A stretch of DNA of 50,241 bases from CADEFQ01 sp050185195 (GTDB taxonomy: Bacteria; Pseudomonadota; Gammaproteobacteria; Steroidobacterales; Steroidobacteraceae): assembly GCA_050185195.1 (NCBI GenBank), contig JBFWZQ010000020.1:1-50241 (forward strand), in the 5' to 3' direction. The translations under genes were made by a program, and so were the position numbers. Positions 39,305 through 47,661 of the stretch are shown piece after piece (the stretch's first letter is position 1; the number at the start of each line of letters is the position of its first letter). The notes under the pieces were generated by a model that worked only from the letters and a program-made list of their open reading frames with translations, did not search any database and had not been told where the DNA came from.

Positions 39305-41509
39305 CTAGAACGAGCGCCCGAGCGACAGGAAGTACGCCATGTCGCCGGAGTCGTCGTAGCCCGCGCCGAGGTAGAGCGGGCCGAGCCAGCTGTTCACGCC
39401 GAAGAACACGCTGAAGTCGTTGCGCGCGGAACCGAAGCCGATATCGCGCCGCTCGTCCCACACATTGCCGATTTCGTAGGCGAGCCCGATGTAGGTTGGC
39501 AGGTCGAGGATGCCGGTTCCGGCACGCCCGATCTGGCGGTAGTAGATCGCGCGCGCGATCGCGAAATGCCGCCCGGCGATCTCGCCCGGCGCCAGCCCCG
39601 AGAGATTGAGGAAGCCGCCGAGCGGGTAGAGGTTGCGCACGTCGCCCGGCCCCGCGTCGAGGTTGGTGCCGAGGCTCGCGGACAACACGCCGCGGTTGCG
39701 GCCACGCGAACGCGCGATCTGCCAGTCGACCGTCAGCAGGTTCGAATCGACGCCCTCGCCCGTCAGGTCGTGCTCGCCCGTCCATTCGACGAACAACGAG
39801 GCGCCGCGGCGCGGGAAGCCCACGTCATCGAGGCCGTCATAGGCAAAGCGCGCGTAGTACTGGCGCACGTCGAAGGCGTCGGACGGCAGCGTCGGGTCCC
39901 CGAGCCGCACGCGCGATTCACCGTCTTCGCGGTGCACGCCGGCGCGAATCTCGAACGCGGAACCGAACTCGCGCCCGAAGTCGATCCCGTAGCGCGTGCC
40001 CTTGACGCGATACTCCGCAAGGCGGCGCCCGGTCGCATCGAAGAGCGCGACATTGCGCGCCTCGTACTTCGCCTGCGGCAACGCGAACCAGCGGCTGCGA
40101 TAGGAGAACGGCAGGTACAGCTCGGTCGCCACGCGCGGCGACTCGCCGATCTGCAGGTCCCAGGTCCACTCCCCGCCGAGCTGGTTCATTTCCGCGAGCA
40201 CGAAGCGGGCCGTGGCGTTGTACGCCGAGTTGCCCTCGAAGTCGTCGCCGAGGCCGAGGCCGAAACGCATGTAGTTCGGGCCCCAGGAATTGCGCTTCGC
40301 CGTGACTTCGAGCCCTTCCCGCCCCGCCTCGTCCTGCCGAACCTGGTAGTCGAGTGTCTCGAGGTTGCCAAGTCCGTAGAGCGCTGTGACCCGCGCGCCG
40401 ATCGCGTCCCCGTCGAACGGCCGGCCCACGAACTCGCCGAACAGCTCGTCGATCGGCCGCTGGTAGCGTTCCGAGCCTGGCGCCACGCGCACGAAGTCGA
40501 TCCGCGGCGAGGCATCCCCGCGCGATTTCGCGCGGGCCGCAAGCCATGCTTCGTACGCCGGCTCGCGCAATGCGAGATGCGCGAGTGTCGGCGCCGTGGC
40601 GCGCGCGGCGGCGCGCCCCGCGTCGATCAGCGCGGCAAAGCGGCTGAAATCGAACGACGATGCGTTCGCCAGCGCCGGATCGATCAGCACGTCGGCAGCC
40701 GTCACCGACGCGCGCTGGACCTCGCTGTTGCGTCTCACGAGGATCGCGATCATCTGGTTCGTGATGATCGGCACGGTCGAGAGCTTGTCACGGGCGAGGA
40801 GCGGGAAACCCGCGTCGACGACGATCAACACGTCGACACCCATGGCACGTGCCACGTCGACCGGCAGGTTGTCGGCGAGCCCGCCGTCGACGAGCAGCCG
40901 TCCGTCGCGCTCGACCGGCACGAACACACCGGGCACCGACAGGCTTGCGCGCATCGCCGTGGTGAGGTCGCCGGAGCGCAGCACCACGCGATCGCCGGTC
41001 TCGAGGTCGGTCGCGATCGCGCGAAAGCGCGTCGGCAGCGCATCGAAGTCCGTCACGGTGGCGACGGGCAAGGTCAGCCTGCGCAGCAGCTCGTTGAGCC
41101 GCTGGCCCTGCACCAGGCCCTTGGGCAGGCGAAACTCGCCGCCGTGCAGGCCAAGCGGCAGGCGCACGAGGAAGTTGCGATCCTCTTCCTTGCGCCGAAA
41201 CGACAGGTCGTCGCGCGGCGGGCGATCGCCGAGCATCTCCTCCCAGTTCACCGCACGCAGCGTCGTGTCGATCTCGGCGGCGGACATGCCACTGGCGTAG
41301 AGGCCGCCGACCACAGCGCCCATGCTCGTGCCGGCAATCGCGTCGATCGGAACATGCATCTCTTCCAGCACCTCGAGCACGCCCACATGGGAGGCGCCAC
41401 GCGCACCCCCGCCCGAGAGCACGAGCCCCACCCGCGGCCGGGACTCCGCGGCGGCCGCAGCGAGCGGCATGGCGAGGACCAGCAGGAAAAGCAGCCGTGA
41501 TAGCTTCAC
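39305..41509 (-). CDS. PlpD-like patatin phospholipase fused to POTRA/Omp85-type barrel
   Basis: A 734-residue outer-membrane protein. After a signal peptide (LLFLLVLAMPLAAAAAESRP) comes a patatin domain (about 25-230) with the oxyanion loop GGGARG, the nucleophile in GTSMG and the Asp of DGG (VDGGLADN). One POTRA-like region follows (about 345-415), then a 16-strand surface-antigen barrel (about 425-734) ending in the aromatic LSLGRSF. This is the type Vd autotransporter plan of Pseudomonas PlpD, which secretes a phospholipase. The GTG at 41509 is used because it begins the signal peptide; longer starts to 41668 would cover the divergent PQQ gene's upstream region. No clear Shine-Dalgarno is seen. 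Confidence 0.88.
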   Translation of the reverse strand: MKLSRLLFLLVLAMPLAAAAAESRPRVGLVLSGGGARGASHVGVLEVLEEMHVPIDAIAGTSMGAVVGGLYASGMSAAEIDTTLRAVNWEEMLGDRPPRDDLSFRRKEEDRNFLVRLPLGLHGGEFRLPKGLVQGQRLNELLRRLTLPVATVTDFDALPTRFRAIATDLETGDRVVLRSGDLTTAMRASLSVPGVFVPVERDGRLLVDGGLADNLPVDVARAMGVDVLIVVDAGFPLLARDKLSTVPIITNQMIAILVRRNSEVQRASVTAADVLIDPALANASSFDFSRFAALIDAGRAAARATAPTLAHLALREPAYEAWLAARAKSRGDASPRIDFVRVAPGSERYQRPIDELFGEFVGRPFDGDAIGARVTALYGLGNLETLDYQVRQDEAGREGLEVTAKRNSWGPNYMRFGLGLGDDFEGNSAYNATARFVLAEMNQLGGEWTWDLQIGESPRVATELYLPFSYRSRWFALPQAKYEARNVALFDATGRRLAEYRVKGTRYGIDFGREFGSAFEIRAGVHREDGESRVRLGDPTLPSDAFDVRQYYARFAYDGLDDVGFPRRGASLFVEWTGEHDLTGEGVDSNLLTVDWQIARSRGRNRGVLSASLGTNLDAGPGDVRNLYPLGGFLNLSGLAPGEIAGRHFAIARAIYYRQIGRAGTGILDLPTYIGLAYEIGNVWDERRDIGFGSARNDFSVFFGVNSWLGPLYLGAGYDDSGDMAYFLSLGRSF

Positions 41510-41550
41510 GCGGGAAGGATACCAGCCCCGTGATGACGGATAATGCCGCC

Positions 41551-43494
41551 ATGCCAGGGAACAAGCTGCTTGCGCTGATGCTCCTCGCCGGCGCGGTCCA
41601 CGCGCAGACCCCCGCCGTGAGCGACTGGGGCCACTATGGCGGCGACGGCTTTGCGCAGCGTTATTCACCCTTGCGGGAGATCAACCGCGGCAACGTGGCC
41701 CAGCTCGAGGTCGCCTGGACCTATCGCACCGGCGAGCTCGGCGCAGGGTTCGCGCGGACTGGGAAGCTCGCCTTCGAGGCGACCCCCGTGCTGGCCTTCG
41801 GCAGCCTCTACCTGTCGACACCGACCGACATCGTGATCGCGCTCGATCCGGCGACAGGCAAGGAGCGCTGGCGCCACGACCCGCGCATCGCGCGCCAGCA
41901 GCACTACGCGGAAGCCACCTCGCGCGGCGTCACCGCCTGGGAGGATCCCGATGCAGCTCGCAAGGGCCCGTGCCGCCGGCGTGTCTTCCTCGGCACGCTC
42001 GACGCACGGCTCCTCGCGATCGACGCCGGGACCGGGCGGCCCTGCGCCGACTTCGGCCAGGGCGGCGCCGTGCAGCTCGGCGTCGACGCTCGCATCACGC
42101 ACCCGGGTGAGTACCTCGTGACCTCACCGCCCGCCACCTACGAAGACGTCGTCATCGTGGGGTCCGCGATCGGCGACAATCGCGGCGTCGAACTCGAGCG
42201 CGGTATCGTGCGCGGTTTCGATGCACGCAGCGGCGCGATGTTGTGGAAGTTCGACCCGATCCCGGATGGCCCCGACCATCCGACCGCGAGCGAATGGCGA
42301 CCGGAACAGGCGCAGCGCACGGGAGGCGCCAACGCCTGGGCACCCATCACGGTCGATGCGGCGCGCGGCATCGCCTACATTCCGACGGGTTCGGCCAGCC
42401 CCGATTTCTACGGTGGCGAGCGGCTCGGCACGAATGCGATGGCCAATTCACTCATCGCACTCGACGCGCGGACCGGGGCCGTGCGCTGGTACCGGCAGCT
42501 CATCCATCACGACCTCTGGGACTTCGACCTCGCAGCCCAGCCCACGCTGATCGAGATCGACAACGGGGAGCGTTCGATCGCGGCCGTGGTCCAGGCGACG
42601 AAGACGGGCCTGCTGTTCGTCCTCGATCGCGAGACCGGCGAGCCCGTCTACGGCATCGAGGAGCGCAAGGTGCCGGCGTCGCGCGTGCCCGGCGAGCAGG
42701 CCTCCCCCACGCAGCCCTTTCCCGCCACGCCACCGCTGGCATCGCTCGCACCCATCAAGCCCGAGGACGCCTGGGGGCTCACCTTCTGGGATCGCGGCAA
42801 GTGTCGTGATCTCATCGCGAAGTATCGCAACGAAGGTGCCTACACGCCGCCCGACCTCGCCGGCACCATCCTCTTCCCGAGCTATGCGGGTGGCGTGAGC
42901 TGGGGTGGCGTCGCGCACGACGTGCGGCGCAATCGCCTCATCGCCGTGGTGAACCACCTGCCGATGGTCGTGACACTCGCGCCGCGCGACGTGCTGCGCC
43001 AGCAGCGCGACTCGGGCGACTATCCGGATTCGGAGTTCGCCCTGCAGAGCGGCACGCCCTACGGCATGCGCCGCGAGCCGCTGCTCTCGCCCTGGGGCCT
43101 GCCCTGCGTGCGCCCGCCGTGGGGTAGCCTCGTGAGCGTCGATCTCGACAAGAGCCGCATCGACTGGCAAGTGCCGCTCGGCGGCACGCGCGGCGTCGCC
43201 CCGGCCTGGCTGCCGTCGCGCGACTTCGGCATGCCGAGCCTGGGTGGCGCCATCGTCACGGGCGGCGATCTCGTTTTCGTGGCCGCCGCCATGGACAGCC
43301 GGATTCGCGCCTTCGACGTGGAAACCGGCAAGGAACTCTGGAAGCGCGCGCTGCCCGCGGGCGGCCAGGCCACGCCGATGACCTATCGCGCCGGCCCCGA
43401 CCATCGACAGTACGTCGTGATCGCAGCCGGCGGACACGGGGGCCTCGGCACGCCGCAGGGCGACTACGTCATCGCGTACGCGCTGCCGCGATGA
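41551..43494 (+). CDS. PQQ-dependent dehydrogenase (quinoprotein)
   Basis: The 647-residue exported protein has a signal peptide (MPGNKLLALMLLAGAVHAQ) and an eight-bladed PQQ propeller with recurrent W-motifs (ALDPATGKERWRHDP, GFDARSGAMLWKFDP, ALDARTGAVRWYRQLIHHDL). Motifs WDFDLAAQPTLIEI and GGVSWGGVAHDVRR are typical of soluble-type glucose/quinate dehydrogenase-like proteins. It oxidises an alcohol or aldose in the periplasm. ATG 41551 is used; an in-frame ATG at 41533 is an alternative. No PQQ synthesis gene lies in the window. The stop overlaps the next start, so it is co-expressed with a TonB receptor. Confidence 0.88.
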   Translation: MPGNKLLALMLLAGAVHAQTPAVSDWGHYGGDGFAQRYSPLREINRGNVAQLEVAWTYRTGELGAGFARTGKLAFEATPVLAFGSLYLSTPTDIVIALDPATGKERWRHDPRIARQQHYAEATSRGVTAWEDPDAARKGPCRRRVFLGTLDARLLAIDAGTGRPCADFGQGGAVQLGVDARITHPGEYLVTSPPATYEDVVIVGSAIGDNRGVELERGIVRGFDARSGAMLWKFDPIPDGPDHPTASEWRPEQAQRTGGANAWAPITVDAARGIAYIPTGSASPDFYGGERLGTNAMANSLIALDARTGAVRWYRQLIHHDLWDFDLAAQPTLIEIDNGERSIAAVVQATKTGLLFVLDRETGEPVYGIEERKVPASRVPGEQASPTQPFPATPPLASLAPIKPEDAWGLTFWDRGKCRDLIAKYRNEGAYTPPDLAGTILFPSYAGGVSWGGVAHDVRRNRLIAVVNHLPMVVTLAPRDVLRQQRDSGDYPDSEFALQSGTPYGMRREPLLSPWGLPCVRPPWGSLVSVDLDKSRIDWQVPLGGTRGVAPAWLPSRDFGMPSLGGAIVTGGDLVFVAAAMDSRIRAFDVETGKELWKRALPAGGQATPMTYRAGPDHRQYVVIAAGGHGGLGTPQGDYVIAYALPR

Positions 43495-45566
43495 GGGCCC
43501 TGTCGATCGTGCTGGCTGCCCTCGCGAGTGCGGCGGCGAGCGGTGCAGAGACGAGCCGCCTGCAGGAACTCACCATCACCGCCTCGCGCGTGCCCGAGCC
43601 GCGCCTCGAGGTACCCGCGAGCCTTGGCATCGTCGATGCGGCGGATCTCGCGATGGTAGGCGCCACCCAGTATTCCGAAGCAGTCAACCGGGTCCCCGGC
43701 GTCTACGTGCAGCGAGGCAGTGGCGAGGAGAGCCTCGTCGCGATCCGCTCGCCCGTGCTCACGGGTGCAGGCGCCTGCGGGGCCTACCTCGTCGCAGTCG
43801 ACGGCATCGCGATCCGGCCGGTCGGCTTTTGCAACGTGAACGACCTGTTCGAAGTGAACACCGAGCAGGCGGCCGCCATCGAGGTATTCCGTGGCCCGGG
43901 GCCTGCGTTCTACGGCGCGAGCGCGGTGCACGGCATCGTCAATGTACGCACGCCCCCGGTCGCCGACCTGCCGCGGTTCGGCGCCGGTCTCGAGCACGGA
44001 CCCGACGACTACCGCCGCGCGCGCCTCGCCGCCGGCACGCACGATGGGCAGCGCGGCATCGGTGCCTATGGCCTGTACACGCACGACGGCGGCTTTCGCG
44101 CCGCATCGGGCTACGACGAGGGCAAGCTCGATCTCGCCTATGACGACCTCGAGCTCGCGGGCGGCAGCCTGCGCGTGCGCGCGGCCGGCACGGTCCTGAA
44201 CCAGGAAACGGCCGGTTACATCCTCGGCAAGGATGGCTATCGGGACCGCGCGCTCGCCCGCTCGAACCCCGACCCGGAGGCCTTCCGGGACGCCTGGAGC
44301 GCGCGCGGCGCGGCGCTCTGGTCGCGTGCGGCCTGTGCGGGCTGCAGTGACGACCTGCATGTCGCGGTGCGCCGCTCGCAGATGCAGTTGCTGCAACACT
44401 TCCTGCTCGGCAAGCCACTCGAAGAGAACGCGCAGTCGAGCCTGCTCGCCGGCGCCGCGCTACGACGCGCGTTCGCCGCACGCTGGACCTGGGGCGCGGG
44501 CCTCGACCTCGAGGCATCGAGCTCGATGTTGCGCGAAACGCAGGATGGGCCGACCACCGACGGCTCGCCCGCGGCGAACGCCATCCGGCCAGCCGGCAAG
44601 CACTACGACTATCGTGTCGAAGGCCGTACGGCTGGCGCCCATGCGACGCTCGATTTCGCGCCCGACAGCCGATGGGCGATCGGCGCGGCCCTGCGCCTCG
44701 AGCGAACCCGCTACGACTACGACAACCGCATGATCGCCGGCAACACCGATGAGAAGGGCATGCCGTGCGGAACGGGTGGCTGCCTCTATCACCGTCCGGC
44801 CGATCGCACCGACAGCTTCGGCAACGTCGCGCCCAAGCTCGACGTGATGTTCACGCCGCGCGCCGGGCAACGCCTGTATGCAAGCTGGTCGCGCGGCTTT
44901 CGCCCGCCCGAACAGACGGAGCTCTATCGACTGCAACGGCAGCAGGAAGTCGCCGCGCTCGGCTCCGAGGAACTGCAGGGCGCCGAGATCGGCTGGCGGG
45001 GAAACCACGAGCTGTTCGACTGGGCGCTCGCCGCCTATGCACTCGAGAAGCGCAATGTGATCCTGCGCGACAGTGCGGGCTTCAACGTGAACGGCGGGCG
45101 CACGACCCACCGCGGCGTCGAATACGAACTCGAGTGGCGCCCGTCACCACCCTGGCGCGTGAGCGCATCGGGCAGTGTTGCCTGGCATCGCTATGCCTTC
45201 AGCGCCGCCGTGGGTGGCGGCGAAACGATACGCCTTGGCAACGACGTCGACACCGCACCGCGCAACGTACATGCCCTGCGCATCGGTTGGTCGCCCGCGC
45301 CTGCGCTCGACGCTGAACTCGAGATCCTCGATGTCGGCCGCTACTGGCTCGACGCGGAGAACGAGCACGCCTACGTCGGCCATACGCTGCTCAACCTGCG
45401 CACGAGCTGGAGTCCAGCGCCTGCGTGGCGCCTGTCGCTGCGCGCGCTGAACCTCGCCGACACGGCCTATGCGGATCGCGCGGACTATGCGTTCGGCGAC
45501 TATCGGTATTTCCCGGGGCGCGGGCGCGCGGCGTTCATCGCATTCGACTATCGCCGCGTTCGATGA
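43491..45566 (+). CDS. TonB-dependent outer-membrane receptor
   Basis: A 691-residue receptor with signal peptide (MRALSIVLAALASAAASGAE), plug domain (LQELTITASRVPEPRLEVPA; VDGIAIRPVGFCNVNDLF; IEVFRGPGPAFYGASAVHGI, about residues 20-160) and a 22-strand barrel ending PGRGRAAFIAFDYRRVR. The TonB box is not obvious. The plug has a Cys pair (about residues 88 and 107). The ATG overlaps the PQQ dehydrogenase stop by 4 bp. The pairing suggests uptake of the PQQ cofactor, or of a metal or substrate needed by the enzyme. It ends convergently with the YdeI-like gene. Confidence 0.92.
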   Translation: MRALSIVLAALASAAASGAETSRLQELTITASRVPEPRLEVPASLGIVDAADLAMVGATQYSEAVNRVPGVYVQRGSGEESLVAIRSPVLTGAGACGAYLVAVDGIAIRPVGFCNVNDLFEVNTEQAAAIEVFRGPGPAFYGASAVHGIVNVRTPPVADLPRFGAGLEHGPDDYRRARLAAGTHDGQRGIGAYGLYTHDGGFRAASGYDEGKLDLAYDDLELAGGSLRVRAAGTVLNQETAGYILGKDGYRDRALARSNPDPEAFRDAWSARGAALWSRAACAGCSDDLHVAVRRSQMQLLQHFLLGKPLEENAQSSLLAGAALRRAFAARWTWGAGLDLEASSSMLRETQDGPTTDGSPAANAIRPAGKHYDYRVEGRTAGAHATLDFAPDSRWAIGAALRLERTRYDYDNRMIAGNTDEKGMPCGTGGCLYHRPADRTDSFGNVAPKLDVMFTPRAGQRLYASWSRGFRPPEQTELYRLQRQQEVAALGSEELQGAEIGWRGNHELFDWALAAYALEKRNVILRDSAGFNVNGGRTTHRGVEYELEWRPSPPWRVSASGSVAWHRYAFSAAVGGGETIRLGNDVDTAPRNVHALRIGWSPAPALDAELEILDVGRYWLDAENEHAYVGHTLLNLRTSWSPAPAWRLSLRALNLADTAYADRADYAFGDYRYFPGRGRAAFIAFDYRRVR

Positions 45567-45579
45567 CTTGGCCCGCGCT

Positions 45580-46131
45580 TCAGCCCGCCGCCTTCGGGGC
45601 ACTGAGGCTCTTGCTGTAGTAGCCGGACTGATCGAAGCAGCACACGCGATCCTTGCCGGACGCCAGCATGTCGCAAGCATTCTCGATTCGGCGCTCGCGT
45701 GTCTTCTGCTGTTTGGCCGACTCGACCCAATGCACCCAGTCGAGGCGTGCGATCGTGGTCGTGCCGTTCCAAGTGGCCTTGGCCCGCGGGGATGCCGCGA
45801 GCGCCTTGCGCAGGTCGGCCGGCAAGCGTGGCTCGGGCTCTGGTTCCACGGGCGAAACTTCGAGCGCGACGACATCGCCGACATCCGCGCCGGCCGCCAC
45901 ACGGAGCCCTTCGTCCACCTTCAGCCAGTGGCTCAGTTGCCCATCGGGATCGAGCGTGGCCTGGAAGGGATGGTCGTTGAGGGTGCCCTGGACGGTCGTC
46001 CTGCCGCGCCTCGGCAACTTGGCGCTCACTGATTTCGGCAGCACGAGAAACACCCAGCCACCCTCCTCGCCCCGTTGTGCCGGTTGCAGCAGCTTCGCCT
46101 TGAACCGGGAGGAGACACGAGATCCCGTCAT
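45580..46131 (-). CDS. DUF1905/YdeI (OmpD-associated) family protein
   Basis: A 183-residue cytoplasmic protein with the DUF1905 beta-barrel in the first half (GGWVFLVLPKSVSAKLPRRG; VQGTLNDHPFQATLDPDGQL) and the YdeI C-terminal helical part (LRKALAASPRAKATWNGTTT; VHWVESAKQQKTRERRIENA). The function is unknown. The ATG at 46131 has AAGGAG 9 nt upstream and overlaps the stop of the preceding membrane gene by 4 bp. It is probably the last gene of the cassette-like minus-strand run. Confidence 0.85.
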   Translation of the reverse strand: MTGSRVSSRFKAKLLQPAQRGEEGGWVFLVLPKSVSAKLPRRGRTTVQGTLNDHPFQATLDPDGQLSHWLKVDEGLRVAAGADVGDVVALEVSPVEPEPEPRLPADLRKALAASPRAKATWNGTTTIARLDWVHWVESAKQQKTRERRIENACDMLASGKDRVCCFDQSGYYSKSLSAPKAAG

Positions 46132-46406
46132 GAACCACTCCTTGCGCTCCAGATGCCCAGCCCCATGCAACCGACGATGACAGCGGTAGCCAGTGTCGTC
46201 CTGGCCCACAACGGCAAACGACCTTGTGCCCGAAAGATGGCCAGGAGCCATGCGGCCTCCGCGACAATCGCCACAGCAAATGAAACTGCGCCGCCCGCGG
46301 GATATGGGGAAGTGCCGAAGGCAGACGCAAAGACGGCGACAATGGCCACGAGCGCTGCAAGCATCAGCATGATCAGGATCTTTCGGGCCGGGCGGACATC
46401 CATCAT
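46128..46406 (-). CDS. Small membrane protein
   Basis: A 92-residue protein with three hydrophobic helices (ILIMLMLAALVAIVAVFASA; GGAVSFAVAIVAEAAWLLAI; TTLATAVIVGCMGLGIWSA) and a basic N-terminus. I do not recognise a family. It lies 6 bp after the GFA gene and overlaps the YdeI-like gene by 4 bp, so all three are one transcript. Confidence 0.6.
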   Translation of the reverse strand: MMDVRPARKILIMLMLAALVAIVAVFASAFGTSPYPAGGAVSFAVAIVAEAAWLLAIFRAQGRLPLWARTTLATAVIVGCMGLGIWSARSGS

Positions 46407-46412
46407 GGGCCT

Positions 46413-46856
46413 TCAGTGCTCACGGTCGGGTTCGCCGGGAAATGAACGCGCTCCCGGTGGAATGCAGACTCCCGGGAGTTTGCTGGCCGTCCAGATGTGC
46501 ACGGCGTCGCTCATGTCCAGGGCCGTGTCCAGACTGCCACCCTTGATATTGAGCGTAGCGGGGTGCCCGCTACTTTGGTGCCACACGCGCGAGCCGCACG
46601 TGGGGCAAAACGCGCATTCAAGCGAATGACCCGAAGCCGTCCGACGCGACCAGTAGGCCGGCACGCCCTGCAGTAGCCGAAGTGCGTCCCTCGTTATCGT
46701 GAAAGAGATCCCGAACGCGGCAGACGACTGCTTCCTGCATTCGGTGCAATGGCATGCGTAGAGTGCCAAGGGCTTGTTCGGCGCTGCAAACCGGATGCCG
46801 CCGCATTGGCAACCGCCAGCTTGTTCGCCGGGACCCAGCGGCAAGAGTTCGGGCAT
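46413..46856 (-). CDS. GFA (glutathione-dependent formaldehyde-activating) family protein
   Basis: A 147-residue zinc-binding protein with the GFA ligand set: GGCQCGGIRF, YACHCTECRKQSSAAFG and FCPTCGSRVW. The family includes a formaldehyde-glutathione condensing enzyme, but most copies are uncharacterised. They are common in integron cassettes. The ATG at 46856 lies 10 nt after a GTTTGAG element that looks like a degenerate cassette core site. It starts the three-gene minus-strand set. Confidence 0.88.
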   Translation of the reverse strand: MPELLPLGPGEQAGGCQCGGIRFAAPNKPLALYACHCTECRKQSSAAFGISFTITRDALRLLQGVPAYWSRRTASGHSLECAFCPTCGSRVWHQSSGHPATLNIKGGSLDTALDMSDAVHIWTASKLPGVCIPPGARSFPGEPDREH

Positions 46857-46859
46857 CGG

Positions 46860-46925
46860 CTCAAACCTCCGGATTCAGCGCCTCGCATGCCCTATCCGGC
46901 CGCGCTCCAGTGATGTTAGGCGGCA
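46860..46925 (-). repeat. Degenerate attC-like site after higBA
   Basis: Reading the minus strand, the higA stop TAA lies inside GCCTAAC (46915-46921), which fits the cassette inverse core RYYYAAC. About 50 nt on there is GTTTGAG (46860-46866), two positions off the core GTTRRRY. Between them TGGAGCGC near the left end and GCGCT-GAAT-CC near the right end are partly complementary, as in L''/L' arms. The call is by pattern only. Confidence 0.45.
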
Positions 46926-47209
46926 GTTAGACGAAGGGTTCCTACCGCCTTCAAATCGACGTGCTTCTTGGCATTCCACAGGTCATACCCATGCTGCATC
47001 GCAAGCCAGCTCTCCGGTGAGCGCCCGAGGCACTTGGATAGTCGCAGAGCCATCTCGGGAGTGATGCCACTCTTGCCGGTCAGAATGCGATTCAACGTCG
47101 AGGCCGACACGCCAAGCTTGGCCGACAGCTCCCGGCCGCTGATGCCATTCGGTTCGAGGTAGACCGAGGTGATGAACTCACCCGGATGCGGGGGGTTGTG
47201 CATAGCCAT
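46916..47209 (-). CDS. higA: HigA-type antitoxin
   Basis: The 97-residue protein has an Xre helix-turn-helix (GISGRELSAKLGVSASTLNR, then ILTGKSGITPEMALRLSK), with the HigA tail SPESWLAMQHGYDLWNA. It neutralises the RNA-cleaving toxin and represses the operon. It starts one base into the higB stop codon (shared 47209), the reversed toxin-first order of higBA. Its own stop codon is inside an attC-like core site. Confidence 0.92.
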   Translation of the reverse strand: MAMHNPPHPGEFITSVYLEPNGISGRELSAKLGVSASTLNRILTGKSGITPEMALRLSKCLGRSPESWLAMQHGYDLWNAKKHVDLKAVGTLRLTAA

Positions 47210-47487
47210 TAGTGATAGTCCTCATAGTCGAGCACATATGCCTGGCCGGCCCGGAACGCGAAGGTCAGGCGCCAGCTGCCATTGACCCAGACGGACCAGC
47301 GACCCTTCTCCTGGCCCTTCAAGGGGTGCAACCTGAACCCCGGAACGTCCATATCTTCAATCCTCTGCGAGGTCTCCAGCGCCACCAGCAACATACGTAG
47401 CCGCTGAGCGTGTTTGGGCTGAATGCCAGCCTGTGACCCGGTCTCATGAAAACGGCGCAGGCCCTTGTGCCGGAATGACTGGATCAC
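47209..47487 (-). CDS. higB: HigB-type toxin (RelE-like)
   Basis: A 92-residue RelE/HigB ribosome-dependent mRNA interferase. Motifs are MIQSFRHKGLRRFHETGS at the start and GRWSVWVNGSWRLTFAF with VLDYEDYH at the C-terminus, typical of the higB-1 and Plasmid killer subgroup. GTG start at 47487 lies 6 nt after a TACAAT -10 box, so the mRNA should have almost no leader. Codon use and GC content differ from the chromosomal genes to the left. Confidence 0.92.
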   Translation of the reverse strand: MIQSFRHKGLRRFHETGSQAGIQPKHAQRLRMLLVALETSQRIEDMDVPGFRLHPLKGQEKGRWSVWVNGSWRLTFAFRAGQAYVLDYEDYH

Positions 47488-47493
47488 GCCTGC

Positions 47494-47522
47494 ATTGTAC
47501 CGCGTTGCGCGACGCGCAACAA
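47494..47522 (-). promoter_or_regulatory. higBA promoter with embedded HigA operator candidate
   Basis: On the minus strand TTGTTG (47517-47522) and TACAAT (47494-47499) are separated by 17 nt. The spacer holds a near-perfect palindrome, GTTGCGCG-N-CGCGCAAC (47504-47520), which also covers part of the -35. A HigA dimer bound there would block the polymerase. The promoter lies inside the cassette, so expression need not depend on an array promoter. Confidence 0.7.
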
Positions 47523-47523
47523 G

Positions 47524-47645
47524 TGCCGCCTAACGCTTGCGATCAGCGGCCGGCTGCCGCGCTATAGAGCACGCTGCCGACGCAAACTTTCCGAGGCGCC
47601 GGCAGCGCGCCCTCACCGTACTTTCCCGGAGAGTTCCTTCTCAAA
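47524..47645 (-). repeat. attC-like right half and cassette boundary upstream of higBA
   Basis: On the minus strand, GTTAGGC (47528-47534) fits the cassette core GTTRRRY exactly and opens the higBA cassette. Just before it lies CCGCTGATCGCAAGC, like an L' arm. TGCCGCCTAAC (47524-47534) is the inverted partner of GTTAGGCGGCA at 46915-46925, so the higBA unit is bounded by an 11-bp inverted repeat. The stretch 47535-47645 runs into the IS3-family element. Confidence 0.55.
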
Positions 47646-47661
47646 AGTGGACACCCTGTGG

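Noticed and set aside
39264..39785. A 173-codon minus-strand frame next to the MFS gene
   Set aside because: It is out of frame inside the barrel part of the patatin gene and Arg-rich.
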